From positions 134,797 to 198,796 of the forward strand of contig JAYKAV010002965.1 of NCBI GenBank assembly GCA_035582835.1: DNA of 64,000 nt, written 5' to 3'. The notes under the pieces were generated by a model. The model was not told where the DNA came from, searched no databases, and worked only from the letters and a program-made list of their open reading frames with translations. Both the position numbers and the translations under genes were made by a program. Below, in pieces: positions 12,301-24,854 of this stretch. The number at the start of each line of letters is the position of its first letter. Positions within the stretch are counted from its first letter, which is position 1. The DNA is from Phoebastria nigripes (Eukaryota > Chordata > Aves > Procellariiformes > Diomedeidae).

Positions 12301-15300
12301 TAATCACTGTCTTGAGTAATACAGAACTCTAGTTAGAAAATGTCACATTTCAATGACAGGGAGAGGACCTGAACTATGCAGTAACCTAGGGAAGTATATG
12401 AGGAACAACTGCTTCTGTAAAGTTGTTGTCTACATTACAAAGTGTTTGAAAAGTTCTATTCTACAACCTGGATAACATGTTAATAACCAGTAAAGTAAAT
12501 GTATTTTGGATAAAGACATGCATTTTCACTGTCTGTGTTATATGAATTCACACACTTGGCATCTTGTTGACTATTCATAAGTGAGATACTAGTTCCAGTA
12601 TGCCTCAACTGAACAAGATATGACTTGATGGGGATAATGGTATCCCCAGTAATGCAATGGCAATAACTATCAGGAGGTCTAAACCTGCGAAGTGGCTCAG
12701 TCTTGTATACATGTGGCAGTACTGAAAATATAAAAGGCAAAGGTCAGTTTAAAGACAATTACTTTCTCTTTGCGATACTCCTGGAGCTCAGTGGCATATT
12801 TTAAAAACTTGTTGTTCCTTGTGCCTCATCTTAATCATCTTCTGATAATTCAAATTGCAAAAACCCCAACAGTTTTCCATTTGGGATGTGGCACTTTTAA
12901 GTAGGTTTAGCTCCTTGGTGTTCAAAGTTGTGTTGGACTCCTTTGGAGGGACAAAGAGGATGAATATTTATGGATTATCTTTGGTAACTTTCACCTGGTT
13001 AAACCCAAGATAAATGTGGTTATTTTTCTCTGACGTTCTTCCCTTTGGGAAGATATTTTTCTCTGGAGATTTTAATACTGTTGAGGATTTATCCTCTCAA
13101 AGTTGTCTTTTTCTTGTGTCATAAGCAGAAAGAGACCATGGCTTAAAAACAAATATAGTAAGTACTGGCTGTTTTGTTATTTTTCAAAACCTCCAAAGGT
13201 ATTTGTTTACACTTAAATATCCAGTACTTGACCTTAACAGACAAATTTTAGCTTTCCTAAGCTGAATGTATGCACTGAAGAGAATTCAGAGGTTATTTGT
13301 AGGGAGAATCATGGAAGGCTATCCACATGCACTCAATGAGTATTGTTAATAGAATGTATATTTTATGTCATGTCTTTCTATTTTGCTTTATATAACTTAG
13401 GTTTTATACATTCAAGATACAGGAAAAGGCAATACATCAGTTCAAAATTCATGAAGTTACAGATTAAAAAAAAATGACATGCTTCAGAGTATGAATAAGG
13501 ACAGATTTCTATTTTGGGTTTCTTTTTAAAAAGCACCATATGTAATTATAATTAGTTGATTGGCAGTCCTTCAGCATGGTGATTTTAAAATGTTATACAA
13601 TTTGTTCTACAATCCCTTTTCAGAGTTATGTGACTGCTAATTTTAAAGAATGATACAGTTTGAGATATGTTATACTTTAGGGACTTGAATAGTTAAAAAT
13701 CATATTCATTTCCATTTTAACTTGACTGTTAGCCCTTAAGTATGATGAGTGATGCAAAAAAGTCTGACACATAATGTTTAGAATATATCTACAAGGGGTC
13801 CAATCTGGACATATTTATGCAGACTATTTCCAGGTGAATTTTACTTCTTGGACTGAGAAATAGATTTTCATCCTGAAAGCAAACATCTGTGGTCTGTTGA
13901 ACCTTTCTGCCTGCATATAGAGCATGTGGACTTCTACCCATTATATGGGACAGAAGAGATAAGAACTGACATGTAAAAATTAAAGTCAATTTTATTCAAT
14001 TAAAACAAAAGTTTGGAAATCCTGTTTCAGAAAAGATGGCGATATAATTTATGGAATGCTTCACATTGTGTTATTTGTGCAAACTTCATGTTTCATGAAA
14101 CTGATTACCTGCCTACTTTTTCCATTCTGTTAAAGATCAGAATTTGGTGTCTAATAAATGCTTCTCCTATTTATTTCCTGCTACTGAGAATTTGTCTCCT
14201 GCTATTGATTGAGTGGTTCAATTTTATATTAACATGGTTTCTTCCTTTGTATTTCAGTAGTTCTCAGCTGTTTTTTTTTTAAATTCTATATGAAGAGACA
14301 AAGTAAAAAATATGCCACATTTTGTAATATTTCAAAACCTAGTTTGTCGTCTACAGATGAAGTAACATGGATTGTTTCTGTGGGTTGTTTTTACTGCCCT
14401 TGCAGCACTTCTAAAACAGCTCAACCTCTCTTTGCTATTATCAGTTCCAAGTATACACTTTGTTCTAGTGACATTTTTAAAGGACCTTTTGTGCCCTTAG
14501 GTGTGTTAGACATAATATTTATCAGCTTAGTTCTAGAGAAAAGCACTTAGGTCCTTTGGCTTCAGGAAAGCAAGTCTGGTGATCAATCACCAAACTGCAA
14601 AGAAATATCTGTGTAACAGCTACCACATACAACTATTTCACTTTGCCTTACAAAGTCTAAATTAAAACTGTAGATGCCAGTTGTTGGGCCGTTAAATGAG
14701 TCAATTACTTCACCTTTAGCTCCCCTCCCTAACCTGCCATTTTGGCGGTTCTTACTGTTATCTGAAGATCTGTCTCTGTAATTGGAGTATTTACATAGCA
14801 CTGTTTGCTTACAGCAGTCTTTAGGTCTCTGACCTACGTAAGGTTTACCCTAAGAAAATATATTACACAGACTCCCTAAGATGACATTTCTGCTGTTAAC
14901 AAACAGTTATAATCGTACTGAGATTTGCCTGGCTTACTTTCAGAGAAATCAAAGCCTTTCCAGCATCATTCTGTCTCACTGACCTCTTTCATTCTACAAT
15001 TTCTTCATTGTATTCAGGCAACTGTAATTGTAGCGTCTCACAAACTGCTGAACAGGAGCTAGTACCAATGCCACCATGACAATGTGTGTAAAGAAGATAC
15101 TAGGAATGCAGAGGTCATTCCTGTTTTTTACTCAAGTGTGCAGATCATGAGCTTAATGAGAAAATGATAATCTCATATCCAGGGTCTAGAAGAATCCCAT
15201 CTAAAGGGGGAACTTCCTTGAATCCTTGACTGAATGACTGGCAAAGATAATTTTTTTTTTTTTTTTAAATTTATCAAGTTATTGAATTCCAACCAACTTC

Positions 15301-16042
15301 TTTTGTGCTATGTAAGTAAGGCTTCTGAAATTTTAAATATATAGGGATTTTATGATCATTGACGATAATGTAAATCAAAAATATTTCTGCTAAAATAGAT
15401 GGAATATCACTGGCATAAAAATTAAGGGAAGGAAGACTAGGTCAAGACAGCTGTGAAGATGCAGGCAGCTGAAGCGCAGTTCCTTTCAGTTTATGCCCTG
15501 TTTTCCTTTCTTATTGATATTGAGAATTGAGTGAGTGATCTTTCGAAAGGAAAAGGGTTACATTCCATTTACCCTCATTGCTTATCATCAAATTTTGACA
15601 CTGAAGGACAGGAATAGAAGAGCTTCTGGTTGCAGGGAATGTTATGATTTTAATTCCTATTTTCTCATGCAGAATGGACACTTGTCAGAATATGTTTTTA
15701 TTTATATATTAGGGAATTTGGAAGAGAAGAAAGTTGAACTAAAGGAACATATTTGTATGCAACCTCTCTTGCAAGCTTTATCTGGACACAAAGTAGTAGT
15801 TGCCTCTCTCTACATACAGAGGCTCAGTACACAGGAAAGTAAGTTGGATAATGCAATAGAAATGTCACAAGATAAGCTACAGCAAGTAATTTCTCCCTCA
15901 AACTACTTTTGACTTNCTTTCAGTGTAATTCCTTTCTCACCCTTCAATCTTACATTGAAACCTATCTATTTTTGCTTGATGATCCACAGTTAACTCAGCT
16001 TTGTTCTGTAAATTGACAAAACAAGACCAGTGTTTTGAAACT
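9396..16042. other. AT-rich unique sequence, no gene seen
   Basis: 6.6 kb of AT-rich sequence with one poly-T run (15251-15266). The longest frame is 125 codons at 15535-15912 plus, without a recognisable domain, signal peptide or low-complexity explanation; it is flanked by ordinary AT-rich DNA and I do not call it a gene. No interspersed repeat is recognised. Confidence 0.65.
15251..15266. repeat. Poly-T run
   Basis: Sixteen consecutive T followed by AT-rich sequence; no retrotransposon body adjoins it. Confidence 0.95.
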
Positions 16043-16859
16043 CATGTTCAAACTTGTGGCAAGGTATTGGCAGGGTGTGTGTGCAGGGATGGCCTCTGTG
16101 AAAAGAGGCCAGGGGCTTGCCCCGTGCTGAACAGAGCTGGTTCCAGCCAGTTCCGCAACAGACTCACCACAGGACTCAGCCGAGTCCATATGCAAANTCA
16201 GTGGTGTCTACTTAATCCTGATGACACCAACACCAGAGAAGAAGGGAGGGAGGAGGTGTTCCAGATGCTGGAGCAGAGATTCCCTTGCAGCCCATGGAGA
16301 GAATGTCTGTGGAGCAGGTATTCCCTGCAGCCTGTGGAGAGGACCATGCCAGAACTGGTGGTATTCCCTGAAGGAACTGTGGCCTGTGGAGGGCCCACAC
16401 TGGANCAGGTTTATCCTGAAGGACTGTAGCCTGTGGAGAGGACCGATGCTGGAGCAGGGGAAACGTGTGAGGTGGAGGCAGTGGCAGAGAGGAGCTGTTA
16501 CATACTGACCACAACCCCCCCATTGCCCATCCCCCTGCGCTGCTTGGGGTGTGGGCTGGAGGAAGGAGAGTTGGAAAAGAAGGAGTGAAGCTGAGCCTGG
16601 AAGAAGGGGGTGTGTGGAGAGATGTCATTTTAATTTGTCTTTGTTTCTTACCATCTGACTCTATTTTAATTGACAGTAAATTAATTTTCCCCAAGTTGAG
16701 TCTGTTTTATCCATAGTGTTAATTGGTAGATTATCTCCCTGTCTTTATCTTGACCCATGAGCTTTTGCATCTTATATTCTCCCACTGCCCTGTTGAGGAA
16801 GGGGAGTGAGAGAGTGGCTGGGTGGGCGCCTGACAGCTGACCAGGGTCAACCTGCCACA
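16043..16859 (+). mobile_element. Solo LTR of an avian endogenous retrovirus (ERVL-like)
   Basis: This is an old long terminal repeat of a family I recognise from bird genomes. Its complementary-strand end reads TGTGGCAGGTTGACCCTGG (16841-16859). Orientation is inferred from family memory, where the promoter and AATAAA signals lie on the plus strand here. In this copy the polyadenylation signal is degraded to about AGTAAA near 16676, and no clear TATA box survives. The element is about 820 bp, shorter than I would expect for the family, so it is probably internally deleted. A possible 5-bp target duplication AAACT is present at 16038-16042 and 16860-16864, but the left terminus is not a clean TG (it reads CATG). 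No internal retroviral genes are present, so it is a solo LTR formed by LTR-LTR recombination. Confidence 0.85.
16262..16459 (+). repeat. Degenerate ~40-52 bp tandem array inside the LTR
   Basis: Recurrent units begin with CCTGTGGAGAGGACC or a close variant at about 16291, 16331, 16383 and 16430, with a partial unit before them. Each carries a GCTGGAGCAGG-like segment. Unit spacing is 40, 52 and 47 bp. The same array reappears in reverse orientation at 63908-64000, so it is a property of the LTR family rather than a local expansion. It accounts for the repeated short open frames in this stretch. Confidence 0.85.
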
Positions 16860-19800
16860 AAACTGTAATGTAACTTCTCTTTAACTCTTGTGTTCTTAAT
16901 AACAGTTTAAGTATAACAGCACCATGGTATGACTTGGAATAATACATGCAAACTTCTGCATAAACATGTAAAGGAAGATTTAAATTTTTTAGTCTGTGGT
17001 TAATAGATAAAACTGTACATTTATATAAAAAGGTGACATATCATCAGTGGACAAATGTTTCTTTCTCTGGTGAGCTCCATTTTTGAGGATTTTGTACCTT
17101 AATGAGGTAGTGGTAAGATGAGTACATAAACATCATCTAAGAAAGGGTACTATGTTTTCCTAAAAAAACCTAAAATTGTAAAAGTATGCATTGATTAACA
17201 TTTCAGTGGTCCTACTACTTACAAAACCCCTGTCTTTTCAGTTTTTGCTAGAAAAACTGAGCAGTTGCCAGGTTGTATAAAATTTAGCAGGTAGTTCTGC
17301 TAATTACGAACATAGCCTCCTCTATTTCAGTGTGCACAAAAAGTTGACTGATTTATTATGTGGCCTGTTGGTTTTCAGACAACTAAAAGGAGCGACCCTT
17401 ACATTGCTCTGTAATGGAAGATTTTCACTGAGGTGTTGAGAAGAAAAAAGACTTTTGGAAATAAAGCTTTATCAGCCTTCATTATTTCTAATGACTGATA
17501 ACAAAGCATCTGAAAGGTGACACATGTTTAAGCTATGAGTACTGTAACCAAGAGATCCAATACTACTTTGAAAGACTAAATTACTGCACTCTCCATAGTT
17601 AAGCAAACTTGGAAGACCCCTCACAGTGAGTAACTTCCTTTAAAAGCAAAGAAATTCTAAGAAAAAAGTACTTAAGGATCTCATTTGGGCTATAAAGAAT
17701 TCCAGCAGTTAAAATATGAAATATTAATATTTTGGTTGAAGAGTTAGTTTAATGAATATTTTATTATTCAATCCTCTTTTCTTTTGTGTCTCTTAATTTT
17801 TTCTTAACTACAAGTAACATTTTAAAATTATCTTTTAGGTGTCAAGACTTTTATTTTCTTCTCTCTCTGATTGTTCCTCCTTTATTTATCTATTTACTTG
17901 CTAACTGCTAAAAAAAGCACTTAGAAGTGTGTCTTTCAGTGTTTTCTTTTTTCCTGTGTACTCCTGACCTTCCCTTCTTTCATCATGCGAACTTCTCCCC
18001 TGACAAATATCAGTCTGANGCTAGTTGGTGCACTTAAAAACAAACCCAAAATATCACAACACAACCTAAAGAAATAGTATTTTTACTTATTTTTAAGGTT
18101 AACTGCAGTTTCACATTAGGAAAAAAAAAAAAAAGAGTATTTCAATTGCTTGCCATTTGGGTTGTTATTTGCTATACTGAATGGCTGCCTCTGGAAGACT
18201 CTTTTCTGAAAAGTTCAGCCAGGAGTGGTCTGGGCAAATCAGCCAATGAGGCTTGAGAGCACACGTAATATTCTGATCCTGCTTTATATTGACCCTTCTT
18301 CCTTGCATGCATCTTACGTTCTGATGCTTTTGAACAGGAATCTGAAATGATCATAGGGCATTGCTTTTATCACTTCCATGAAAATGTGTATAACCTTGAT
18401 TACAGAATGAAAGTTTGGGAAAAAAAAAGAATCACAGCCCAAATCTACTCAGTGTGAACGTCTTTGTTTTAGTAGCTGTTATCTCCCAAAATGCTACCCT
18501 TTTTGGGCATCATTAAGCTTCTCTGAGATCATTGATGACTAATATATGTAGTTCTTTCACAGAGTAAACGTGTTCTGTCCTGATGCCAAAGGTACAAACT
18601 CATAGGGAAAGGGTTGACTTTGACTGTAATACTGACTTCTGTAAGCAACCAAAGCCTGTCTCTTGTACTCTCAGTAATGTTCTTTCCCCTCCCCTTTTTA
18701 TATAAACTTACAGGTATTTCAAGCAAGATGGAGAAGAAGGATGTATATTTTAATACAAGGAAGAGATGAATTGCACAACAGGCGTTAAGACTGGTATAAA
18801 AGAAGTCAGAAAAGGTTTGAGATAAACTGGAGCCTGACATTTAAACACTGGAAAAGGAGTCTCAGGAGGATAGGACTGGCTTCAGTACGAACTGAGGAAT
18901 GACCAGAGAACGGAACTAGCTGACTGTTACAAGAAACTTCATCCTCTGTAGTGTGGCAAGGTGCTAGAATGACCATATGAACATTTCCTACTTTTTTCAC
19001 TTACCACATATATCAGGTGTGTCCTTTTTAAAGTAAAATGTGGATTTTATATTTCCTAATATCCACAAATATTCAGACAACATCTACACTTCTGAATTAA
19101 GTATAAATCACAAATAAATCAAACTATCACAAACTATCGTACAAACTTCCCCCTAAAAGAAGTAAGAGATGAATGTCATGTGAGACACATTGCACTATAA
19201 TGTGTCACTAAACAATTTTTTTTCATTCAGGCACCTGTAATCAGGTATTTAGGCACTAAAACAATGAAACCGATGTACGACTGGAGTAGATTTTTCACTC
19301 TTGAAGAGGAAACATTTCTGTTCGTAAATAATATGGCTGTCTTGGTATATCAAAATAATAATACCAATCATATAGGGGGAACAGTCCCTTGGGTGGCTTT
19401 GGCCAGCTTTGCTCTCTATCTTCCCCTTCTGCTGCTTTCTTTGTTTTCCTTGAAGGAATGTTCATTTCATCTTCACTGACATTTTAAAGTCAGGTGGTGA
19501 CTTTTAGTTTTCTACCTAGCCTGCGAGTTTCTTCAGTGCCCTCAAGAGTGCTCTTGACTTCCTCATCAAAGAGTAGATGCCTCAGTCTCACCTAGAGGTC
19601 GCAGCCACGATGGAGTTACTGCAGAAATAAACATTAGTATGTTTGTAATATTTTTGCTCTCACAAACTACTAAACAATTGAAAACAACTCTGGCAATCTA
19701 TTTGATTGTAAAGAGGATGGGCAAAATGGTTCAAGCTTCTAGTGCAAGTGACTTTTACTCCTCCTGTTCTCCCTATCATATTAAAAGAGAGAGATGTATT

Positions 19801-20272
19801 TTCTTTCCTTTTTAAGAAGCTCACGTCCTCACAGTCAGTGGATGGGAAACACTGTCATGATTTGCTTGCAACATTAGCTTTATGATGACAGTTCTAAGTT
19901 TTAGAAATTTAGATCTTTATCTAAGTAAGGAAGAGGACTCCTTTCTTTAATAGATTCAATTCATTACTGTTAGGATTTCTAATTTTTAGAAATCCTATTT
20001 ACATTTCCATCATATATTCTGGGATATTAAACAAGTCCTGGACAGTATCAATAAGAAAATCTTTCAGAAGACCTTCAGAAGACAGAAGACTTTCACAACA
20101 TTAATGATTGCCTTTCTTCCTTAGGATCAGTTAATTGGTGTTCCAATTAGATTCAGTCAGAAACCCTAAAATGAAATCTGTTATTTCGTGGAAAGCCATG
20201 CTGCTTCTAGTCTTGCTTCTAGACTAATGATGTTTAAAAGACAGTGCCTGCCCTTAGAGATGCACAGACTAA
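16860..20272. other. AT-rich unique sequence, no gene seen
   Basis: 3.4 kb of AT-rich DNA containing a poly-A run (18121-18134). Frames reach only about 100 codons (18529-18840 minus), with no family resemblance. Confidence 0.65.
18121..18134. repeat. Poly-A run
   Basis: Fourteen consecutive A; no SINE or LINE body precedes it. Confidence 0.95.
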
Positions 20273-20590
20273 TTTAGACTGGAAGGGATCTCTGGAGGTC
20301 ATTTGGTCCAACCTCCATCTCAAAGCAGGGCTGAATTTGAGGAGGTGGACTGGGGCCTTGTCCATCTGAGTTTTGAATATCTCCAGGTATTTCAGAATCT
20401 CTCTGGGAAACCTATTCCAGGGCTTGTAAATCTCACCAGGAAGTTTTTTTTACCAGAATCTACTCAGAATTTCACTTGTTACAACTTATGTCTATTGCTT
20501 CTTGCCCTGTCACTGTACACCTCCAAGAACAGCTTGACCTTGTTTTCTCTATACTTTCTTATTGGTTAGAGACAGCAATAAGATCATTAT
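20273..20590 (-). mobile_element. Old CR1 LINE 3' fragment
   Basis: Reverse-oriented remnant of a CR1 3' end. On the plus strand it shows the typical complement: AGACTGGAAGGGATCTCTGG, then GTCCAACCTCC, then the ORF2 C-terminal region with TCTCTGGGAAACCTATTCCAG. The terminal 8-bp tail is no longer recognisable and many substitutions have accumulated, so it is much older than the copy at window start. The wording of the UTR differs from the 1-1735 and 29437 copies, which points to a different CR1 subfamily. The right boundary, near 20590, is approximate. Confidence 0.88.
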
Positions 20591-21962
20591 CCACAGTATC
20601 AAGTTTACTAATAACTTTGCGGTGTAGATATCAAACCTACACTTTCAAGACAATGTCTGTACTTTTAAATAGTTGTTATTGAGAGTAACGGTGTTCCTAA
20701 CTAGCAAAGGATTAAGTCTTTGTGTCTTGATGGAAACCAGCAATTTTTCTCTTCATCTAATAATTTTTAACTACAATTTAGAATTCACATAGTCCTTCCA
20801 ATGTCTTCTGTTATCAGGTGTTTAGCTTTTAGNATATGAACTAGCTGCAAACAGCCCTCAGCAGCTCCTAGAAGTCTTAAAATAAATATGCTCTTCATGA
20901 TTATTGATAACTGCCTTGTTAGTAATCTACTGTGTTGGCATAATGCACATTTTTCCATATGGTGAGGCAGGACTCTTCCAATCATTATATGCTCTCATTC
21001 ACATTCTGCCTGCTGCAGGAAATTAGCATTGTTCACACTTGTTTAGGCTTAATAAAAATCATTTTTGCTAAAGCACAGGGATAAGGTCACCATCTGCCAC
21101 ATGAAAATGCCAATTTCAAATGAGCAGCAGTAAAAAGAGAGTGTCTTTCATTTTTAGACACTTTCAGAAGGAACTTAATAGGAGAAATCTTAATTGATTC
21201 TGACACCTATCAGACCATAGGATAACGTTAAGATACCAGATTTTCATATCACCTGCTATAATTACAGATGTGTAGTTTTTTCTTACAGTGTCATGAGTGT
21301 TTAATGGAGTACATTTCTATTTTCAGCTTTGTTCACATTTGGGAATATCTGACTATATATAGAATGCATTTGGAAACCCTTCCCCAAGCATGAAGGCAAT
21401 AGATGAAATTCATACCTAAGTTCAGTGATTCAGCACTCACACCAGCTTTGATTTTTATCAGTTATTTTAAACTATCTGATCCATACAAGTATGTGCTGAA
21501 ATATTTTGATAAAAAGGTCTTTTACAAATTTGCAGTCTCTATCAAAGACTTCTAATTATACCAAAATAAAGTGTATATATGCATATACACATAATGACAT
21601 TTTTCTCCCAAAATAGATTACAAAGAAACCTACACCTTCCATGAGTTACAAAGAACATTTAAACTTATTTATTCAGAGTGCATGTGCTAAATAAAACACA
21701 TAATTAATGACTGTAGAATGAATGATTGAATATGGCCTTTTCATGACCAGAGTGTTCATACTGTAATAAAGGAGATTAAAAAATGCAACTACATCTGAGG
21801 AGTTGAAGAGCTCTCTTACTCACTTAACTTTGGAAACATCTGCTTTTCAAAATTATACTCAAACTTCTGTAGTCTTTCAAAACAGGAAAACAAAATTTAC
21901 ATTTGTTATATTTTTAAATCTCCTTAGTTTACAAATTGTCTGGTCATGATAAGGTTGTTTGA

Positions 21963-22021
21963 ATTGAATATAAGTATATTCAATATTGAATTCAATATTT
22001 AATTGAATAAGTGTATTCAAT
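21963..22021. repeat. Cluster of three AT-rich palindromes
   Basis: Three inverted repeats follow one another. ATTGAATATA and its complement (21963-21972 and 21975-21984) have a 2-bp spacer. A perfect 18-bp palindrome is centred on GAATTC (21982-21999). ATTGAATA and its complement (22002-22009 and 22014-22021) have a 4-bp spacer. All three share the same half-site, ATTGAAT, so the cluster contains at least five related half-sites. It could extrude cruciforms or bind a dimeric factor, or simply reflect local duplication of a palindrome. No family is recognised. Confidence 0.9.
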
Positions 22022-22718
22022 CAATAGTTCTGTAGTCATTTGTTATATATTGATTTTTAGAAAAAAAATCATAGTTATCTTCTTATGCTTGGGAAAATAA
22101 AGTAATCCAGGAATTAAAAAATAACAAAAAACCTAATCATTGACTGGTTTCTACTTTCTCAAAGCACAAAAATCCCAAAGCTATAGGCTGAGGACACAGT
22201 CAGGCTGATGATCAGCAGTCTGGGGATAGCAGAAGGGATAAAATTGACTTATAATAATGGCAGAAACATATTGTGGACAGAATAAAGTTGTGACAGATTG
22301 TTTCCACCCCACTTGTTACAAAATTCTAGATTTGTGTTTGGTGATATCATGTATCCTAACATGAACTCAGAAATACTGGGTGATTTTCTATTTGGCCAAT
22401 GAGAACTGACATCGCTTCTTAAATTGCTTCCCTCAGTCACTGGTGTTTTTGGCTCTACTCAGAATTTCAACGCTGACCTCTAACCATTTCCAAAAAATTA
22501 TACAGATAGGCTTATGAGCTGGATGTTTGCTTTGCTCTCACAGCAGTTTTTGGATCGGGTGATTGTAAGCATAAGTTGCCCTTTATCTCAAATGTGAGTA
22601 GTTAATTTCTTTATTGATGTCCCTAATGTTGCAGCTGCTGTAAAGCCAACTTCATTTGCTTCAGCTCTATATTCAGCAAAATATTCCAGATGACCTCATG
22701 GTTTACTTCTAGATGCTA

Positions 22719-22734
22719 TTTTTTTTTTTTTTTT
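22719..22734. repeat. Poly-T run
   Basis: Sixteen consecutive T in AT-rich sequence. Confidence 0.95.
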
Positions 22735-24224
22735 AAATGAAGAGTTTACTGCTTTAGAATCAATTCTGAGAAGAGAAAACAAATTAATAAAAATGTAAGT
22801 GCCTTATACCTGCCCAGATTAAAAGTGATCAGTCTCCAAGCAAGTGTGCTTCAGTCACTCTTTTTAGTCTGTTCATTGCTAACTAAATAGCATTTTTTGT
22901 CAGCTGTTATCTTGACTCTTAGTGTTTCTTAACCTTGTAACATTTTTTCCTTTGTCCTTCCTCTTTCTTTTCTGAGGTGCTTTTATAGGTGTTGAGGTTC
23001 CATTTTCATACTGTTCACTTCCTCCTTTAATTATACGGGGAATACAAATCCCAGCAGAGACAATAAAGGGAAAAGCATGCATTCATTTTGCTCTGCCATA
23101 TTTTTAAAGCCATTTCAAGATGTCTTCATTTTGAGGAGAGGACTTTTAACTTTGTGGCATGACTTAGGTAAGAAAGAGGAGCATGGATGCATACTATTTT
23201 TTCCTTACCTCTGACTCTGCATGCCCTACCTAGTATATAGCTGGGTCAGGTATGAAATTAATCATGTATATACAGTCTGTTCCTGTGCCAATGTCATGTA
23301 CCTGGTGACAGGTTGTGTGCAAAAAGTACAGATGGGATTTTTAGATATCCCATACTTTGGCTTCTTTTATACCAGTATGGGTATACTGCAGCACCAGAAA
23401 ATGTAGATAATCTGAGCTGTGTCAAGAGATACACCATGTATAGAGATACTCCTGGCCCTTGCTCTTAAGACAGAAAGGAAAGATATAGCATGAAACTACC
23501 ATAGAAAGTTACTCCTTAATGAACAACACCTAAATAAAAGCAATTATGTTGTGGCATATCAATGTAAAAAAATAGTGAAAAAGCGAGCCTAGAAGACTTG
23601 GCAATTAAAAAGTTAAGGACACTAATATGTATGTTTATATTGTTAACATTTCTCTCATTTCCCATTTAGAACAATTTTGTGACACTTTAGAAGCTATTAG
23701 AGTGACATTTCAGTCATCCATGGAAACTAGATTCAGTGTTCTGCAGTAGCAGCAGCAGCTAAAGGGGGCTACAATTTTACGAGTGTCTAGACATCAGTCT
23801 AGCAAAATTTGTCAGCAGAACTGGCTAATAGTGAAGCTCAGCATCATGTTCTAAGAAAGCATGGTAAATCAAACTTTCTACCTGGCTTGTGTGTATGCTA
23901 TAGTCAGCAACAACCCCTATTCTGGGGGCACACAATGCTGCTGCTCACAGGAGCAACAAAGCACCCTCCTACAATGCAATGAAATCCTTCTCCAATTTAG
24001 CATGATTCCAGTAGCAGACTGTAGACTCAATTTAGTCTCTGCTCCTATTCACATTTCTTCCAACTGTGCCAAGGGTGGCCATAGCCATATCTGAATGACA
24101 GTGTTATGCGCTAGGAGATGAACTAGTATATTGTTTCATTTTGTTCAGCTGTGGCTGAAGTCATTCCAGTTTAGTTCTAGTTCACGTTCAACAACATTTC
24201 AAAATAGCAACTTCTTCTCCCATT

Positions 24225-24244
24225 AATAAATAAATAAATAAATA
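24225..24244. repeat. (TAAA)n microsatellite
   Basis: Five uninterrupted four-base units, AT-only. Confidence 0.95.
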
Positions 24245-24588
24245 GAAATTACAGCTTGAACCAATTTCTGTTTGGGGAAGAAATGGGTTTGCTTCAGCTG
24301 CCTGGTTGTGCATTTAAGAGGGAGCTACAATGTATTTTTCACTCAAGAGTATGGGTAAAGCTATTAAAGGTAAGGCCTTTTCAGCCCATCTTCCCTGACC
24401 CTACATGCACACCCACTGAAATAAACTAGACCAGAGTTTCATCCTAAAAAAAGAGATATTAACATTTGTACAGCACTGCTTGTGCTTCTGCTATAAAAAA
24501 AAAGACTCTAAAATGGTATGGTTCCATATTTAGTGCCTTTCACTTCTATAATAAATACATTCATTTTATAAATAAATATACTTATGGG

Positions 24589-24613
24589 TATATATATATA
24601 TATATATATATAT
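24589..24613. repeat. (TA)n microsatellite
   Basis: About twelve alternating TA dinucleotides bounded by GGG on each side. It is likely length-polymorphic. Confidence 0.97.
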
Positions 24614-24839
24614 GGGCTAATCCTGCCCATCCAATTTAAGGTCTGAGAAGTTGTGTTTTTCCCTTGTGCTGTCATCAGTGAAAAAAGTTGTGAATGTCAA
24701 ATTAAGCTTTCAGTTATATCCTCAGTGGCCTCAGTAACACAGCTCTACTGTCTGTAATACATTTATATAAGTGTAGTTGCTGAGTATTATCTTGAATCTT
24801 TTCCTTTTTAGGGCTGTGTGGGGCTAGCAGAATTTTCTT

Positions 24840-24854
24840 CCCCCCCCCCGCCCC
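24840..24854. repeat. Poly-C run
   Basis: Ten C, one G and four C. Runs of this kind are prone to length error in sequencing. Confidence 0.95.

Noticed and set aside
15535..15912. 125-codon plus-strand frame
   Set aside because: No recognisable domain, no clear splice sites or promoter, and composition like the flanks. The length is compatible with chance in 64 kb read in six frames.
16001..16694. 142-codon plus and 160-codon minus frames
   Set aside because: They lie within or overlap the ERV LTR and its tandem array, so they are by-products of the repeat.
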